DNA of 64,000 nucleotides from Mesorhizobium_K marinum (GTDB lineage Bacteria; Pseudomonadota; Alphaproteobacteria; Rhizobiales; Rhizobiaceae), in the NCBI RefSeq assembly GCF_040813715.1, contig NZ_JBFOCH010000001.1. One strand, given 5' to 3'. Both the position numbers and the translations under genes were made by a program. Of this stretch, positions 27,323 to 37,040 are shown one piece after another. The notes under the pieces are model-generated. The model was not told where the DNA came from. It saw only the letters and a program-made list of their open reading frames with translations, and did not search any database. Each line of letters starts with the position of its first letter. Positions within the stretch are counted from its first letter, which is position 1.

Positions 27323-28726
27323 TCAGTGCGCGACGGCGGCGGCCGCCGCCTCATCGATAAGCCGACCCGTGCGGAAGCGCTCCAGCGTGAACGGCGCATT
27401 GATCCTGTGCGGCTCGTCCCTGGCGATGGTGTGCGCGAAGACGTGGCCCGAGCCCGGCGTCGCCTTGAAGCCGCCCGTGCCCCAGCCGCAGTTGACGTAG
27501 AGGCCCTGCACCGGCGTCTTCGCCAGGATCGGCGAGCGGTCGGGCGTGACGTCGACGATGCCGCCCCAGGAGCGCAGCATCTTCATGCGCGTGAACATCG
27601 GGAACATTTCGCAGATCGCGTCGAGCGTGTGGGTCAGGATATGGAGCCCACCAGTCTGCGAGTAGGAAACGTACTGGTCGGTGCCGGCGCCGATCACCAG
27701 TTCGCCCTTGTCGGACTGCGAGATGTAGGCGTGCACGGTGTTCGACATGACCACGCAGGGAAACACCGGCTTGACCGGCTCCGAAACCAGCGCCTGCAGC
27801 GGATAGCTCTCGAGCGGCATGCGCACGCCGGCCATGTCCATGAGGACGGAGGAATGGCCGGCAGCAACGACGCCGACCTTCTTTGCGCCGATGAAGCCGC
27901 GCGCCGTCTCGACGCCGCTCACCGCGCCGCCGGGCGTGCGCCGGATGCCCTTCACCTCGCAGTTCTGGATGATGTGGACGCCGCGTGCCGACGCGCCGCG
28001 CGCATAGCCCCAGGCCACGGCGTCGTGCCGGGCGGTGCCGCCTCGCCGCTGCAGCGCCGCGCCCACCACCGGGTAGCGCGCCTGTTTCGAGATGTTCAGC
28101 GGCGGACAGAACTCCTTCGCCTGTTCCGGCGTCAGGAACTCGTTGTCGACGCCGTTCAGCCGGTTGGCGTGGATGTGGCGTTTCAGCACCTGGATGTCAT
28201 GCACATTGTGCGCCAGCATCATCACGCCGCGCGCCGAATACATGACGTTGTAGTTGAGGTCCTGGGAGAGCCCGTCCCAAAGCTTGACCGCGTGGTCGTA
28301 GATCCCCGCGCTCTCGTCGTAGAGATAGTTGGAGCGGATGATGGTGGTATTGCGGCCGGTGTTGCCGCCGCCGAGCCAGCCCTTCTCCAGGACGGCGACA
28401 TTGGTGATGCCGTGCTCCTTGGCGAGATAGTAGGCTGTAGCGAGGCCGTGGCCGCCGGCGCCGACGATGATGACGTCGTATTCCGGCCTCGGCTCCGGCG
28501 AGGACCACTGCTGTTCCCAGCCCCTGTGGCCGCGCATGGCCTCCCTGGCGATGGCGAATACCGAATATTTCCNGAGATAGTAGGCGGTAGCGAGGCCGTG
28601 GCCGCCGGCGCCGACGATGATGACGTCGTATTCCGGCCTCGGCTCCGGCGAGGACCACTGCTGTTCCCAGCCCCTGTGGCCGCGCATGGCCTCCCTGGCG
28701 ATGGCGAATACCGAATATTTCCGCAT
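27323..28726 (-). CDS. soxB: sarcosine oxidase beta subunit, interrupted by assembly gap
   Basis: Flavin-binding catalytic subunit. The N-terminus MRKYSVFAIAREAMRGHRGW and the dinucleotide motif DVIIVGAGGHGLATAYYLAK are clear, and CGWGTGGFKATPGSG near the end is typical of the family. The N at 28573 repeats about 150 bases (28424-28572 and 28574-28723), with one synonymous difference; removing one copy gives 417 residues, the usual SoxB length. First gene of soxBDAG. The start is at 28726, with the operon promoter somewhere in 28727-28899. Confidence 0.94.
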   Translation of the reverse strand: MRKYSVFAIAREAMRGHRGWEQQWSSPEPRPEYDVIIVGAGGHGLATAYYLXKYSVFAIAREAMRGHRGWEQQWSSPEPRPEYDVIIVGAGGHGLATAYYLAKEHGITNVAVLEKGWLGGGNTGRNTTIIRSNYLYDESAGIYDHAVKLWDGLSQDLNYNVMYSARGVMMLAHNVHDIQVLKRHIHANRLNGVDNEFLTPEQAKEFCPPLNISKQARYPVVGAALQRRGGTARHDAVAWGYARGASARGVHIIQNCEVKGIRRTPGGAVSGVETARGFIGAKKVGVVAAGHSSVLMDMAGVRMPLESYPLQALVSEPVKPVFPCVVMSNTVHAYISQSDKGELVIGAGTDQYVSYSQTGGLHILTHTLDAICEMFPMFTRMKMLRSWGGIVDVTPDRSPILAKTPVQGLYVNCGWGTGGFKATPGSGHVFAHTIARDEPHRINAPFTLERFRTGRLIDEAAAAAVAH

Positions 28727-28899
28727 GGTGCGTTGACTGGCCCCGCGAGTATCCGCCGGGACATTCCCGGCGCAGGCGAGGTGTACCACTAGCGAAAAGC
28801 CGGTGTCACCCTTGCGCTGTCTGCGACGGCGCTTGCCGCTTTGCGTCATGCGCGATGCGACAGCGGCTATTGCATCGGCCTAGAGAGAGGAGGGGGCTT

Positions 28900-29187
28900 T
28901 CAGCCACCTGAGTTGCTGGGCGGTTCGAGCACATGCGGGAAATATTTCCGATCCCACTCATCAGGTCGGAACAGGACCTTTCCCCACTCAAAGACCTGAT
29001 CGCCTTCCCGATATGCTCGACCCTGAGTGGGAACATTATCGACAAAACCCTCAGGCTGTAAATGGAAATGGTCGTTCTGCTTGCTTAGCTTTCGGAGCTC
29101 TTCCACCAAAAGGTCACGGCCTAACTCATTAAGCCAAATCTCTAGCTCGCCGTTATTGTTCAAACTGAAGGTAACGCGGGGCTTCAT
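28900..29187 (-). CDS. small soluble protein, possibly Imm32-like immunity protein
   Basis: 95 residues starting MKPRVTFSLNNNGELEIWLN. Features: NELGRDLLVEELRKLSKQ, NDHFHLQPEGF, and VFEWGKVLFRPDEWDRKYF near the end. The pattern of a helix followed by a DHxHL-type motif recalls Imm32-type immunity proteins of polymorphic toxin systems, but I am recalling this from family knowledge and cannot confirm it. No toxin gene is nearby. The segment is lower in GC than its surroundings and lies where the SDR gene sits in the other allele, suggesting transfer. Confidence 0.5.
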   Translation of the reverse strand: MKPRVTFSLNNNGELEIWLNELGRDLLVEELRKLSKQNDHFHLQPEGFVDNVPTQGRAYREGDQVFEWGKVLFRPDEWDRKYFPHVLEPPSNSGG

Positions 29188-29249
29188 GGCATCTCTATCC
29201 AAAAAACGACATATACTGCAAAGTCGCTTGGACCGAAACGTGTGAATTG

Positions 29250-29296
29250 CGCGACGCACTTCGCCCGACGGCGGCATATCGATCAACCGTACCTGA
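29250..29296 (+). pseudogene. 3' remnant of the SDR gene in the variant allele
   Basis: Reads Asp-Gly-Gly-Ile-Ser-Ile-Asn-Arg-Thr-stop, matching DGGVSINRT-stop at the end of the intact SDR gene (30241-30269). Homology starts near 29250 with one extra C upstream of the motif, and no coding homology is seen before it. The rest of the gene is missing. Confidence 0.7.
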
Positions 29297-29328
29297 CAAC
29301 GGGCGTAGAGGAAGCGCGGCCAAGGCCG

Positions 29329-29371
29329 CTAAATACGCCGCCTCGCGTTCATATTCGGCAGGAAGATCGTC
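29329..29371 (-). pseudogene. 3' end of the MFS exporter gene from the variant contig
   Basis: Encodes TIFLPNMNARRRI-stop against TIFLPNMKVARRA-stop in the intact gene at 30316. The contig ends here, so this is the tail of a divergent allele of the same gene, not a separate gene. Confidence 0.75.
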
Positions 29372-29510
29372 NTGGTTGCCGCTTTGCGTCATGCGCGAGC
29401 GGTGACAGCATCCGTTCCTGTCCGGCAGGTATCGGGTGGTGGCCCGCAGCGGAAATTTGTCATGCCCCGGGAACGGTCGTCACAGGCCGCTCAACCCGAA
29501 AGGAAATGAC

Positions 29511-30269
29511 ATGTTCTCGCTCACCAACAAGGTCGCCATCGTCACCGGCGCCAGTTCCGGCATCGGCCGGGCGACGGCAAGGCTGTTCGCCGAACAAGGC
29601 GCCAGCGTCGTGCTGGCGGCCCGGCGACATGACGAACTTGAATCGCTCGCCGCCGAAATAGCGGAAGACGGTGGCCAGGCGCGCGCGCTTGCCGGCAACG
29701 TGCGCGACGAGGCCTATGCAAAAGCGCTGGTCGAACTCGCCACGGGTGCCTTCGGCGGGCTCGACATCGCCTTCAACAACGCGGCGATCGTCGGCGCAAT
29801 GGGGCCGGTCTCCGACCTGTCGGTCGAGAACTGGCGCGATACGCTTGAAACGAACCTGACTGGCGCGTTTCTCGGCGCGAAATACCAGGTTCCCGCCCTG
29901 GTCGAGCGGGGTGGCGGTTCGTTGATCTTCACCTCGACCTTCGTAGGCCACACGGTCGGCATGCCGGGAATGACGGCCTACGCAGCGAGCAAGGCGGGGC
30001 TGATCGGGCTGACGCAGGTGCTGGCCGCCGAATACGGACCGAAAGGCATCCGTGTAAACGCCTTGCTTCCCGGCGGCACGGACACGCCGTCCGCCACGTT
30101 CAAGACTCCGGAGCAGCGCGGCTTCGTTGAAGGACTACATGCGCTGAAGCGCGTCGCGCAACCCGAAGAGATCGCGCAGTCGGCGCTCTACCTGGCATCG
30201 GATGCTTCGAGCTTCACGACGGGCGCGGCGCTCTTCGCCGACGGCGGCGTGTCGATCAACCGCACCTGA
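29511..30269 (+). CDS. short-chain dehydrogenase/reductase (SDR)
   Basis: 252 residues of the classical SDR family: TGASSGIGRA (12-21, cofactor), FNNAA (88-92), and the catalytic Tyr157 and Lys161 in TAYAASK. The ending GAALFADGGVSINRT is typical. AAGGAA precedes the ATG. Arg residues after strand 2 (AARRH) suggest NADP preference. Substrate unknown. It converges on the MFS gene across a strong hairpin and is absent from the alternative contig at 28574-29371. Confidence 0.92.
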   Translation: MFSLTNKVAIVTGASSGIGRATARLFAEQGASVVLAARRHDELESLAAEIAEDGGQARALAGNVRDEAYAKALVELATGAFGGLDIAFNNAAIVGAMGPVSDLSVENWRDTLETNLTGAFLGAKYQVPALVERGGGSLIFTSTFVGHTVGMPGMTAYAASKAGLIGLTQVLAAEYGPKGIRVNALLPGGTDTPSATFKTPEQRGFVEGLHALKRVAQPEEIAQSALYLASDASSFTTGAALFADGGVSINRT

Positions 30270-30281
30270 GCGACGAGCGCG

Positions 30282-30313
30282 GAGGGTGCGCGGTCAGGCT
30301 GCCGCGCGCCCTC
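30282..30313. terminator. bidirectional hairpin between SDR and MFS genes
   Basis: A 12-bp GC-rich stem with one G-T pair (30282-30293 with 30302-30313) and an eight-base loop occupies the 46-base convergent gap. Confidence 0.65.
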
Positions 30314-30315
30314 AG

Positions 30316-31527
30316 CTACGCGCGCCGCGCGACTTTCATATTCGGCAGGAAGATCGTCAACAGCCCGAGCAGCGGCAGGAACGAGCACAGCCAGAAGACA
30401 TAGTCGATGCCGCGATAGTCGGCGAGCACACCGAGCGCGGCCGCGCCGATGCCACCGAAGCCGAAGGCAAGCCCGAAGAAGATGCCGGCGATCATGCCGA
30501 CACGGCCCGGAACCAGTTCCTGCGCGAACACCACGATCGCCGAGAAGGCCGACGACAGGATGAGACCGATCAGGACCGCGAGCACGTTGATCCAGAACAG
30601 GTCGGCGTAGGGCAGCGCCAGCGTGAACGGCAGCACGCCGAGGATAGAGAACCAGATCACGGTCTTGGCGCCGAAGCGGTCGCCGAACAGCCCGCCCAGC
30701 ACCAGGCCGGCGGCCGACGCGCCGAGGAAGGCGAACAGCATGATCTGCGAGCCCTGCACCGTGACGCCGAACTTCTCGATCGCGTAGAAGGTGTAGTAGC
30801 TCGACAGCGACGCCATGTAGATGTTCTTGGAGAAGGTCAGGACGGTCAGCACCACCAGCGCGGCGATCACTTTACCGCGCGGCAGCGGCGGGAACATCGA
30901 CGCGGGCATCCTGCGGCCGTTGCGGTCGCGCAGGTGCGCCGCATACCAGCCCCCGACCTTCCACAGGACGACGATGCCGACGAGCGAGCCGATCGTGAAC
31001 CAGGACACGCTGGTCTGGCCGAACGGAACCACGATGAACGCGGCGAGCAGCGGGCCGACCGCCTGGCCGAAATTGCCGCCGAGCTGGAAGATCGACTGTG
31101 CAAGCCCGAAGCGGCCGCCGGACGCGAGCCGCGCGACGCGCGACGATTCGGGATGGAAGATCGCCGAGCCGAGGCCGATCAGCATCGCGCCCAGCACCAG
31201 CACGGGATAGCTGTGCGCATGCGCCAGCACGACCAGCCCGACCAGCGACGAGCCCATGCCGACCGGCAGCGAATAGGGCAGCGGCCGCCGGTCCGTGTAC
31301 ATGCCGATCAGCGGCTGCAGCAGCGAGGCCGTGCCCTGGAACGCAAGGGTGAGCAGCCCGATCTGCCAGAAGTCGAGATGGTAGTTGTCCTTCAGCAGCG
31401 GGTAGATCGCCGAAAGCAGCGACTGCATCACGTCATTGATGAAATGGCAGAGGCTGACCGCCAGGATGACGGCGATGACGGTGCCATCGACTCTCGATGG
31501 CCGGCTCTCGATGCTGCTGTCGGTCAC
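30316..31527 (-). CDS. fsr: MFS exporter of the fosmidomycin-resistance (Fsr) type
   Basis: 403 residues, twelve predicted membrane spans. CHFINDVMQSLLSAIYPLLK, QIGLLTLAFQGTASLLQPLIG, IFHPESSRVARLASGGRFGL and SIFQLGGNFGQAVGPLLAA closely follow E. coli Fsr, as I recall it. Predicted drug:proton antiporter in the inner membrane. I start at the GTG at 31527, which gives Fsr length; the open frame runs further upstream (31860) without family-like sequence. A divergent copy of the last codons lies at 29329-29371. Confidence 0.85.
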   Translation of the reverse strand: MTDSSIESRPSRVDGTVIAVILAVSLCHFINDVMQSLLSAIYPLLKDNYHLDFWQIGLLTLAFQGTASLLQPLIGMYTDRRPLPYSLPVGMGSSLVGLVVLAHAHSYPVLVLGAMLIGLGSAIFHPESSRVARLASGGRFGLAQSIFQLGGNFGQAVGPLLAAFIVVPFGQTSVSWFTIGSLVGIVVLWKVGGWYAAHLRDRNGRRMPASMFPPLPRGKVIAALVVLTVLTFSKNIYMASLSSYYTFYAIEKFGVTVQGSQIMLFAFLGASAAGLVLGGLFGDRFGAKTVIWFSILGVLPFTLALPYADLFWINVLAVLIGLILSSAFSAIVVFAQELVPGRVGMIAGIFFGLAFGFGGIGAAALGVLADYRGIDYVFWLCSFLPLLGLLTIFLPNMKVARRA

Positions 31528-31783
31528 GTCTGGTTCCGGCGATGCGGGGACTGCGCGTGGCAGTTGCACTACGCCCAAAAGACAGTCAAGGTTATGAGGC
31601 AGCCGGGGCGAGCTCTGATGCCAGGCGGCCTTCCGGCGCCGTGAGGCACCCGACGGGGCAATCCGCACTCGACAAAGCGCACCGATTCTGCTATCAGCCG
31701 CCACAATTCGCGGTGGTAACAGCCGCGACAGCGTTTGGCTATTTGCCAAATCATTGTTTCTTAACACGAAAGCAGGATTGCCC

Positions 31784-32044
31784 GTGCAGGTACTCGTCCG
31801 CGACAACAACGTCGACCAGGCGCTCCGCGCCCTGAAGAAGAAAATGCAGCGCGAAGGCATCTTCCGCGAGATGAAGATGCGCGGGCATTACGAGAAGCCT
31901 TCCGAGAAGCGTGCGCGCGAAAAGGCCGAGGCCGTCCGCCGCGCCCGCAAGCTGGCCCGCAAGCGCGCGCAGCGTGAAGGTCTGCTGCCGATGACGCCGC
32001 GCCAGACGGCGGCAAATGCGGGTCCCGGTCGCCCGGCGCGCTGA
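31784..32044 (+). CDS. rpsU: ribosomal protein bS21
   Basis: 86 residues from GTG at 31784 (Met-Gln-Val-Leu-Val-Arg-Asp-Asn-Asn-Val-Asp), then ALRALKKKMQREGIFREMK and RKLARKRAQREG. This is S21, the small-subunit protein that helps initiation; Rhizobiales commonly have several copies with basic C-terminal tails like this one. AGGA lies upstream of the GTG. An in-frame upstream ATG (31754) would add ten residues not found in S21. Confidence 0.95.
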   Translation: MQVLVRDNNVDQALRALKKKMQREGIFREMKMRGHYEKPSEKRAREKAEAVRRARKLARKRAQREGLLPMTPRQTAANAGPGRPAR

Positions 32045-32187
32045 CGCCCCTTTTTCGTCCTTTTCCGGCGGTACGGCATTACAGGTGGGGCGATGCGAAT
32101 CGCCGCCACCTTTCTTTCGTCGCGTCACCGCGATGCAATGATCACGCCCCGGGCCTCGCCAGGTTCGGCATCAGGGAAAAATACGCA

Positions 32188-33036
32188 ATGACTGCAGCCA
32201 TGGGCGACCGCGAGCCGAAGATGCGCAGCGGTTTGGTCATGGCGGCGCTGTTGGCGGGCCTGCTGGCCTCCGCCTGCCAGAGCACCGGACCGACCGGCGA
32301 ACTCACCACCATCGATACGGCGCAGGGCTCCGAGCAGAACATTTCGTCGCTGACCGCCGTCATCGACCGCAATCCGCAGGATCCGGAAGCCTACAATGTG
32401 CGCGGATCGGCCTATGGCCGCGGCGGCAAGTATCGCGAGGCGCTGGACGACTTCAACAAGGCGATCGCGCTCAGGCCGAATTTCTACCAGGCCTATGCCA
32501 ACCGCGCCCTGATCCACCGCTTCCTCGGCGACCAGCAGAGCGCGCTCAACGACTACAATCGCTCGATCCAGCTCAATCCGAGCTACGACGCCGCCTATAT
32601 AGGCCGCGGCAACCTCTACCGGAGGGCTGGCCAGGTGACGCTCGCCTTCAACGATTTCCAGAAGGCGATCCAGCTCGACACGACCGACGCCCGCGCCTAC
32701 CACAACCGCGGCCTGATCTATCAGAGCCAGGGCCAGCACGCCTTCGCGATCGAGGATTTCTCGAGCTCCATCTCGATGTCGCCCAGCGCCCCGGAACCGT
32801 ATAACGGCCGTGGCCTCTCCTACCTCGCCATGAACGACGAGGACAACGCGTTCGCCGACTTCAACACCGCCATCAAGCTCGATGGCAAGGTCGCCGAGAG
32901 CTGGGCCAACCAGGCCCTTGTCTACGAGCGGCGCGGCGAGAAGGACAAGGCCGCGAAGTCCTACCAGCAGGCCGTGCGCCTCGACCCCAACTACAAACCC
33001 GCCGTGGACGGTCTGGCTCGCGTCAAGGGCAGCTGA
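32188..33036 (+). CDS. TPR-repeat lipoprotein
   Basis: 282 residues. A signal with a lipobox (LLAGLLASAC, Cys about 30) is followed by about seven tetratricopeptide units between 60 and 280, e.g. AYNVRGSAYGRGGKYREALD, FYQAYANRALIHRFLGDQQ, and AYHNRGLIYQSQGQHAFA. Resembles NlpI-type outer-membrane lipoproteins that scaffold cell-wall hydrolases; that specific role is not shown. It lies 143 bases after rpsU and has its own context. Confidence 0.88.
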   Translation: MTAAMGDREPKMRSGLVMAALLAGLLASACQSTGPTGELTTIDTAQGSEQNISSLTAVIDRNPQDPEAYNVRGSAYGRGGKYREALDDFNKAIALRPNFYQAYANRALIHRFLGDQQSALNDYNRSIQLNPSYDAAYIGRGNLYRRAGQVTLAFNDFQKAIQLDTTDARAYHNRGLIYQSQGQHAFAIEDFSSSISMSPSAPEPYNGRGLSYLAMNDEDNAFADFNTAIKLDGKVAESWANQALVYERRGEKDKAAKSYQQAVRLDPNYKPAVDGLARVKGS

Positions 33037-33082
33037 CCGGCCGCTTCGGGGCAGCGTTTTTCGATGAGAAAGTGAGGCCAAG

Positions 33083-33562
33083 ATGATCAGGAAGTTCACC
33101 CTTGCCGCAGCCGCCAGCGCCATGGTCGCCCTTTTTGCCCCACCTGCCAGCGCCGACAATATCAAGCTCGGACTGCTGACCTGCGAGATCGAAGGCGGCA
33201 CGGCGCTCATCATCGCGTCGCACAAGGGGCTGTCCTGCACGTTCAAGTCGTCGCGCAGCGGCCGCCGGGAACACTACACCGGCATGATCTCCAAGATCGG
33301 GGTCGATGTCGGGGTGACGCACCAGGGTTCGCTGCAGTGGGCGGTGTTTGCGTTGAGCAGCAAGCACAAGGCCGGCGCTCTGGCCGGCGAGTATCTCGGC
33401 GCGACCGCCGAGGCCAGCATCGTGGCGGGCGGCGGCGCGAACCTGCTCGTCGGCGGCTTCCAGCGCTCGTTCACCCTGCAGCCGCTGAGCGTGCAGGCGC
33501 AGACCGGCCTGAACCTTGCGCTTGCCGTGACCTCGATGAGGCTTTTCGAAGCGACCAAGTAG
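33083..33562 (+). CDS. DUF992 secreted protein 1
   Basis: 159 residues with a signal peptide ending PPASA. The mature part, KLGLLTCEIEGG, ISKIGVDVGVT, GEYLGATAEASIVAGGGANLLVGG and FTLQPLSVQAQTGLN, defines DUF992, a periplasmic family of alphaproteobacteria with no known role. Two conserved cysteines (TCEI, SCTF) may pair. The close paralogue at 33784 shows a tandem duplication. Confidence 0.88.
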   Translation: MIRKFTLAAAASAMVALFAPPASADNIKLGLLTCEIEGGTALIIASHKGLSCTFKSSRSGRREHYTGMISKIGVDVGVTHQGSLQWAVFALSSKHKAGALAGEYLGATAEASIVAGGGANLLVGGFQRSFTLQPLSVQAQTGLNLALAVTSMRLFEATK

Positions 33563-33727
33563 TCGCGCGACCGGGGTCGCGCCGCAGAAAATGGCGCGAT
33601 CTCGGAACCTTGAGGGCACGCCGGCAGTTGTTGGCGATAGCTTCAAGGAGATAACGACCATGAAACACCTGCTCATCGCAGCGGCTTCGGCCGCCCTGCT
33701 CGGCNCCGCAGAAAATGGCGCGATTTC

Positions 33728-33753
33728 GGAACCTTGATGGCCCGCCGGCAGTT
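33728..33753 (+). promoter_or_regulatory. possible EcfG-type promoter of the second DUF992 gene
   Basis: GGAAC (33728-33732), 17 bases, AGTT (33750-33753). The same elements are present in the other contig copy upstream of the N at 33705, although three other positions nearby differ, including two in the spacer. It ends 30 bases before the start codon. Confidence 0.35.
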
Positions 33754-33783
33754 GTTGGCGATAGCTTCAAGGAGATAACGACC

Positions 33784-34269
33784 ATGAAACACCTGCTCAT
33801 CGCAGCGGCTTCGGCCGCCCTGCTCGCCGTTGCCGTGCCTGCCGGCGCCCAGAACGAGGGCATCGAACTCGGCAAGCTCGACTGCAGGGTCGAAGGCGGC
33901 GCGGGCTTCGTCATCGGCTCGACCAAGGACGTGCTCTGCACCTACACCCCGGCCGACGCGTCGATGGCGCCGGAGACCTATCATGGCGAGATCAGGAAGA
34001 TCGGCCTCGACGTCGGCGTCACCGGCGAAACGCTGATGACGTGGGTCGTCCTGGCTCCCAGCAAGGACATCTACGCCGCGGGTGCGCTGGCTGGAAACTA
34101 TGTCGGCGCGGGCGCCGAGGCGTCGGTCGCCGTCGGTGGCGGCGCCAACCTGCTGGTCGGCGGCTCGGACAAGACGTTCACGCTTCAGCCGCTCAGCGTC
34201 CAGGCGCAGACCGGCCTCAACATCGCCGTCGGCGTGACCGACTTCCAGTTGCGCGCTTCGGCGGGCTGA
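33784..34269 (+). CDS. DUF992 secreted protein 2
   Basis: 161 residues: signal peptide (HLLIAAASAALLAVAVPAGA) then the same DUF992 blocks as its neighbour (ELGKLDCRVEGGAGFVIG, IRKIGLDVGVTGE, GGGANLLVGG, LQPLSVQAQTGLN). AAGGAG precedes the ATG. The N at 33705 adds a partial copy of its upstream region and first 15 codons (33585-33704); the real gene starts at 33784. Ends opposite an APH-like gene across a hairpin. Confidence 0.88.
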   Translation: MKHLLIAAASAALLAVAVPAGAQNEGIELGKLDCRVEGGAGFVIGSTKDVLCTYTPADASMAPETYHGEIRKIGLDVGVTGETLMTWVVLAPSKDIYAAGALAGNYVGAGAEASVAVGGGANLLVGGSDKTFTLQPLSVQAQTGLNIAVGVTDFQLRASAG

Positions 34270-34296
34270 CGCCCCTTGCCCGGCATGGCTTGTTGT

Positions 34297-34318
34297 CGGT
34301 CGCGCGAAAGCGCGGCCG
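34297..34318. terminator. GAAA-loop hairpin between convergent genes
   Basis: A 9-bp stem with one G-T pair (34297-34305 with 34310-34318) capped by GAAA, in the 59-base gap between the DUF992 gene and the APH-like gene. Confidence 0.5.
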
Positions 34319-34328
34319 GCGACTAACT

Positions 34329-35141
34329 TCAGCGCAGCAGGCGTTGCTCGAGCCAGCCGACCACATAACCCCGTATTGCATCGACATGCTCGTCGGTCTC
34401 GATCGCTCCGGCAAGTTCCGATATGCGCATGGCCGCCGCCAAGAGGAAAATCCGGCGTCTGTCGAGCACCCTGCCCGTTCGCGCTTGGTAGGCGGCAGCC
34501 GTGCGAGCCGCGAGATCGGCATCGACAAGTGATATCTGCACGAGTTCCCGGTGCGGCGGACCAAAGCCTGAATCGGCGAAGTCGAAGATTCCCTTCAGCC
34601 GACCTTGCTGATGATCGAAGGCCATGTTCCAGCCATGCGCGTCGAAGTAGCCGTAGACCTCGCCGAGCGGATCGGGCGGCAGTGCGCGATAGTCGGCGAT
34701 GGCGGCCTGCGCGGCCTTCCGCAGATGCTCTGGCAGGTACGGCCACACCGGTGCGAGCGTCGCGTCCGCCGTATCCCACCAGCCGACCGGCAATGCTCCG
34801 GCCTCGCGCATGACGGCTGGATCGACCGCATGCATTTCGGCCAGGAAAAGCGCGATGTCGTCCGCCAGCCGACGGCGCGCTTCCTCGTTCAGGCGCGCAT
34901 ATCCCTGGCCGTCGAGCGTTGCGCCCGGCAGCTTGCCGTGCAGCGAGAATAGCGGCGGCCCCTGATGGAGGGTCATGTCGGGCACCGCCATGGTGAGTCG
35001 CGGACGGACGGCCGCCAAGAGCGACGCCTCGCGCCTCAGCGCCTCCTCGGCCTCTTCACCCTCGGGAAATTTCGCGATGAACCGACCACCGACATCGACG
35101 GCGATGCTGTGCCAGCCCCTGCCGGCGATTGTGAATGGCAT
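34329..35141 (-). CDS. aminoglycoside-phosphotransferase-like kinase
   Basis: 270 residues of the APH/choline-kinase superfamily. FIAKFPEG carries the ATP-binding Lys, and FDAHGWNMAFD stands where HGDLHxxN is expected: the catalytic Asp, His and Asn survive but the usual His-Gly before the Asp is Tyr-Phe. GIFDFADSGFGPP keeps the metal-binding Asp. The substrate is unknown: small hydroxyl compounds are as likely as antibiotics. It starts 77 bases before the end of pntB on the same strand. Confidence 0.78.
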   Translation of the reverse strand: MPFTIAGRGWHSIAVDVGGRFIAKFPEGEEAEEALRREASLLAAVRPRLTMAVPDMTLHQGPPLFSLHGKLPGATLDGQGYARLNEEARRRLADDIALFLAEMHAVDPAVMREAGALPVGWWDTADATLAPVWPYLPEHLRKAAQAAIADYRALPPDPLGEVYGYFDAHGWNMAFDHQQGRLKGIFDFADSGFGPPHRELVQISLVDADLAARTAAAYQARTGRVLDRRRIFLLAAAMRISELAGAIETDEHVDAIRGYVVGWLEQRLLR

Positions 35142-35218
35142 GCCGGCGAAGGAAGGACGGGCGGCGAGGATGGCCGCCCGGCAGGCTTCGGGTACGTTTT
35201 CCGGGACCCGAAGACCGA

Positions 35219-36616
<1,398 letters not shown>

Positions 36617-36617
36617 G

Positions 36618-37040
36618 TCACTTCTCCTTCTTCTTGTACATGGCGAGCATGCGCTGGGTGACCAGGAAGCCGCCGAAGATGTTGACCGACACGAGCACCA
36701 GCGCGACGAAGCCGAAGCCGGTCGCCAGGCCCGAGGCCGAGATGCCGACGGCCAGCAGCGCGCCCACAACGATCACCGACGAGATCGCGTTGGTCACCGC
36801 CATCAGCGGCGTGTGCAGCGCCGGCGTAACCGACCACACGACGTAGTATCCGACGAAGATCGCCAGCACGAAGATCGCGAAGCGGAAGACAAACGGGTCG
36901 ATGACGCCGCCGGAGATCGCGTGCGCGGCGTCTCCCGCCGCGGCGGCCCCGACCTCGACATTGGCGAGCGCGGCGCGCGCCGTCGCAACCGCCTGGTCGA
37001 GCTGGTCGAGCGCCTGTTCGAGCGCGGTCTTTTCCATCAC
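36618..37040 (-). CDS. pntAB: NAD(P) transhydrogenase alpha-2 (membrane) subunit
   Basis: 140 residues: a helical N-terminal arm (ALDQLDQAVATARAALANV) and four membrane spans including FRFAIFVLAIFVGYYVVW, ALHTPLMAVTNAISSVIVVG and VNIFGGFLVTQRMLAMYKKK, the domain-II part that is separate in alphaproteobacteria. It overlaps the pntAA stop (ATGATGG at 37034-37040); either of two adjacent ATGs could start it. Confidence 0.93.
   Translation of the reverse strand: MMEKTALEQALDQLDQAVATARAALANVEVGAAAAGDAAHAISGGVIDPFVFRFAIFVLAIFVGYYVVWSVTPALHTPLMAVTNAISSVIVVGALLAVGISASGLATGFGFVALVLVSVNIFGGFLVTQRMLAMYKKKEK

Larger units (their letters stand above)
28574..29371 (-). other. interposed contig: variant allele of the sox-MFS interval
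   Basis: This contig runs from inside soxB to the last 14 codons of an MFS gene (29329-29371). It shares 23 bases (28833-28855) with the start of the next contig (29376-29398) and 24 bases (29348-29371) with the end of the intact MFS gene (30335-30358). It is therefore a second version of the interval between soxB and the exporter: here a small gene and a remnant of the SDR gene replace the intact SDR gene. Confidence 0.75.
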
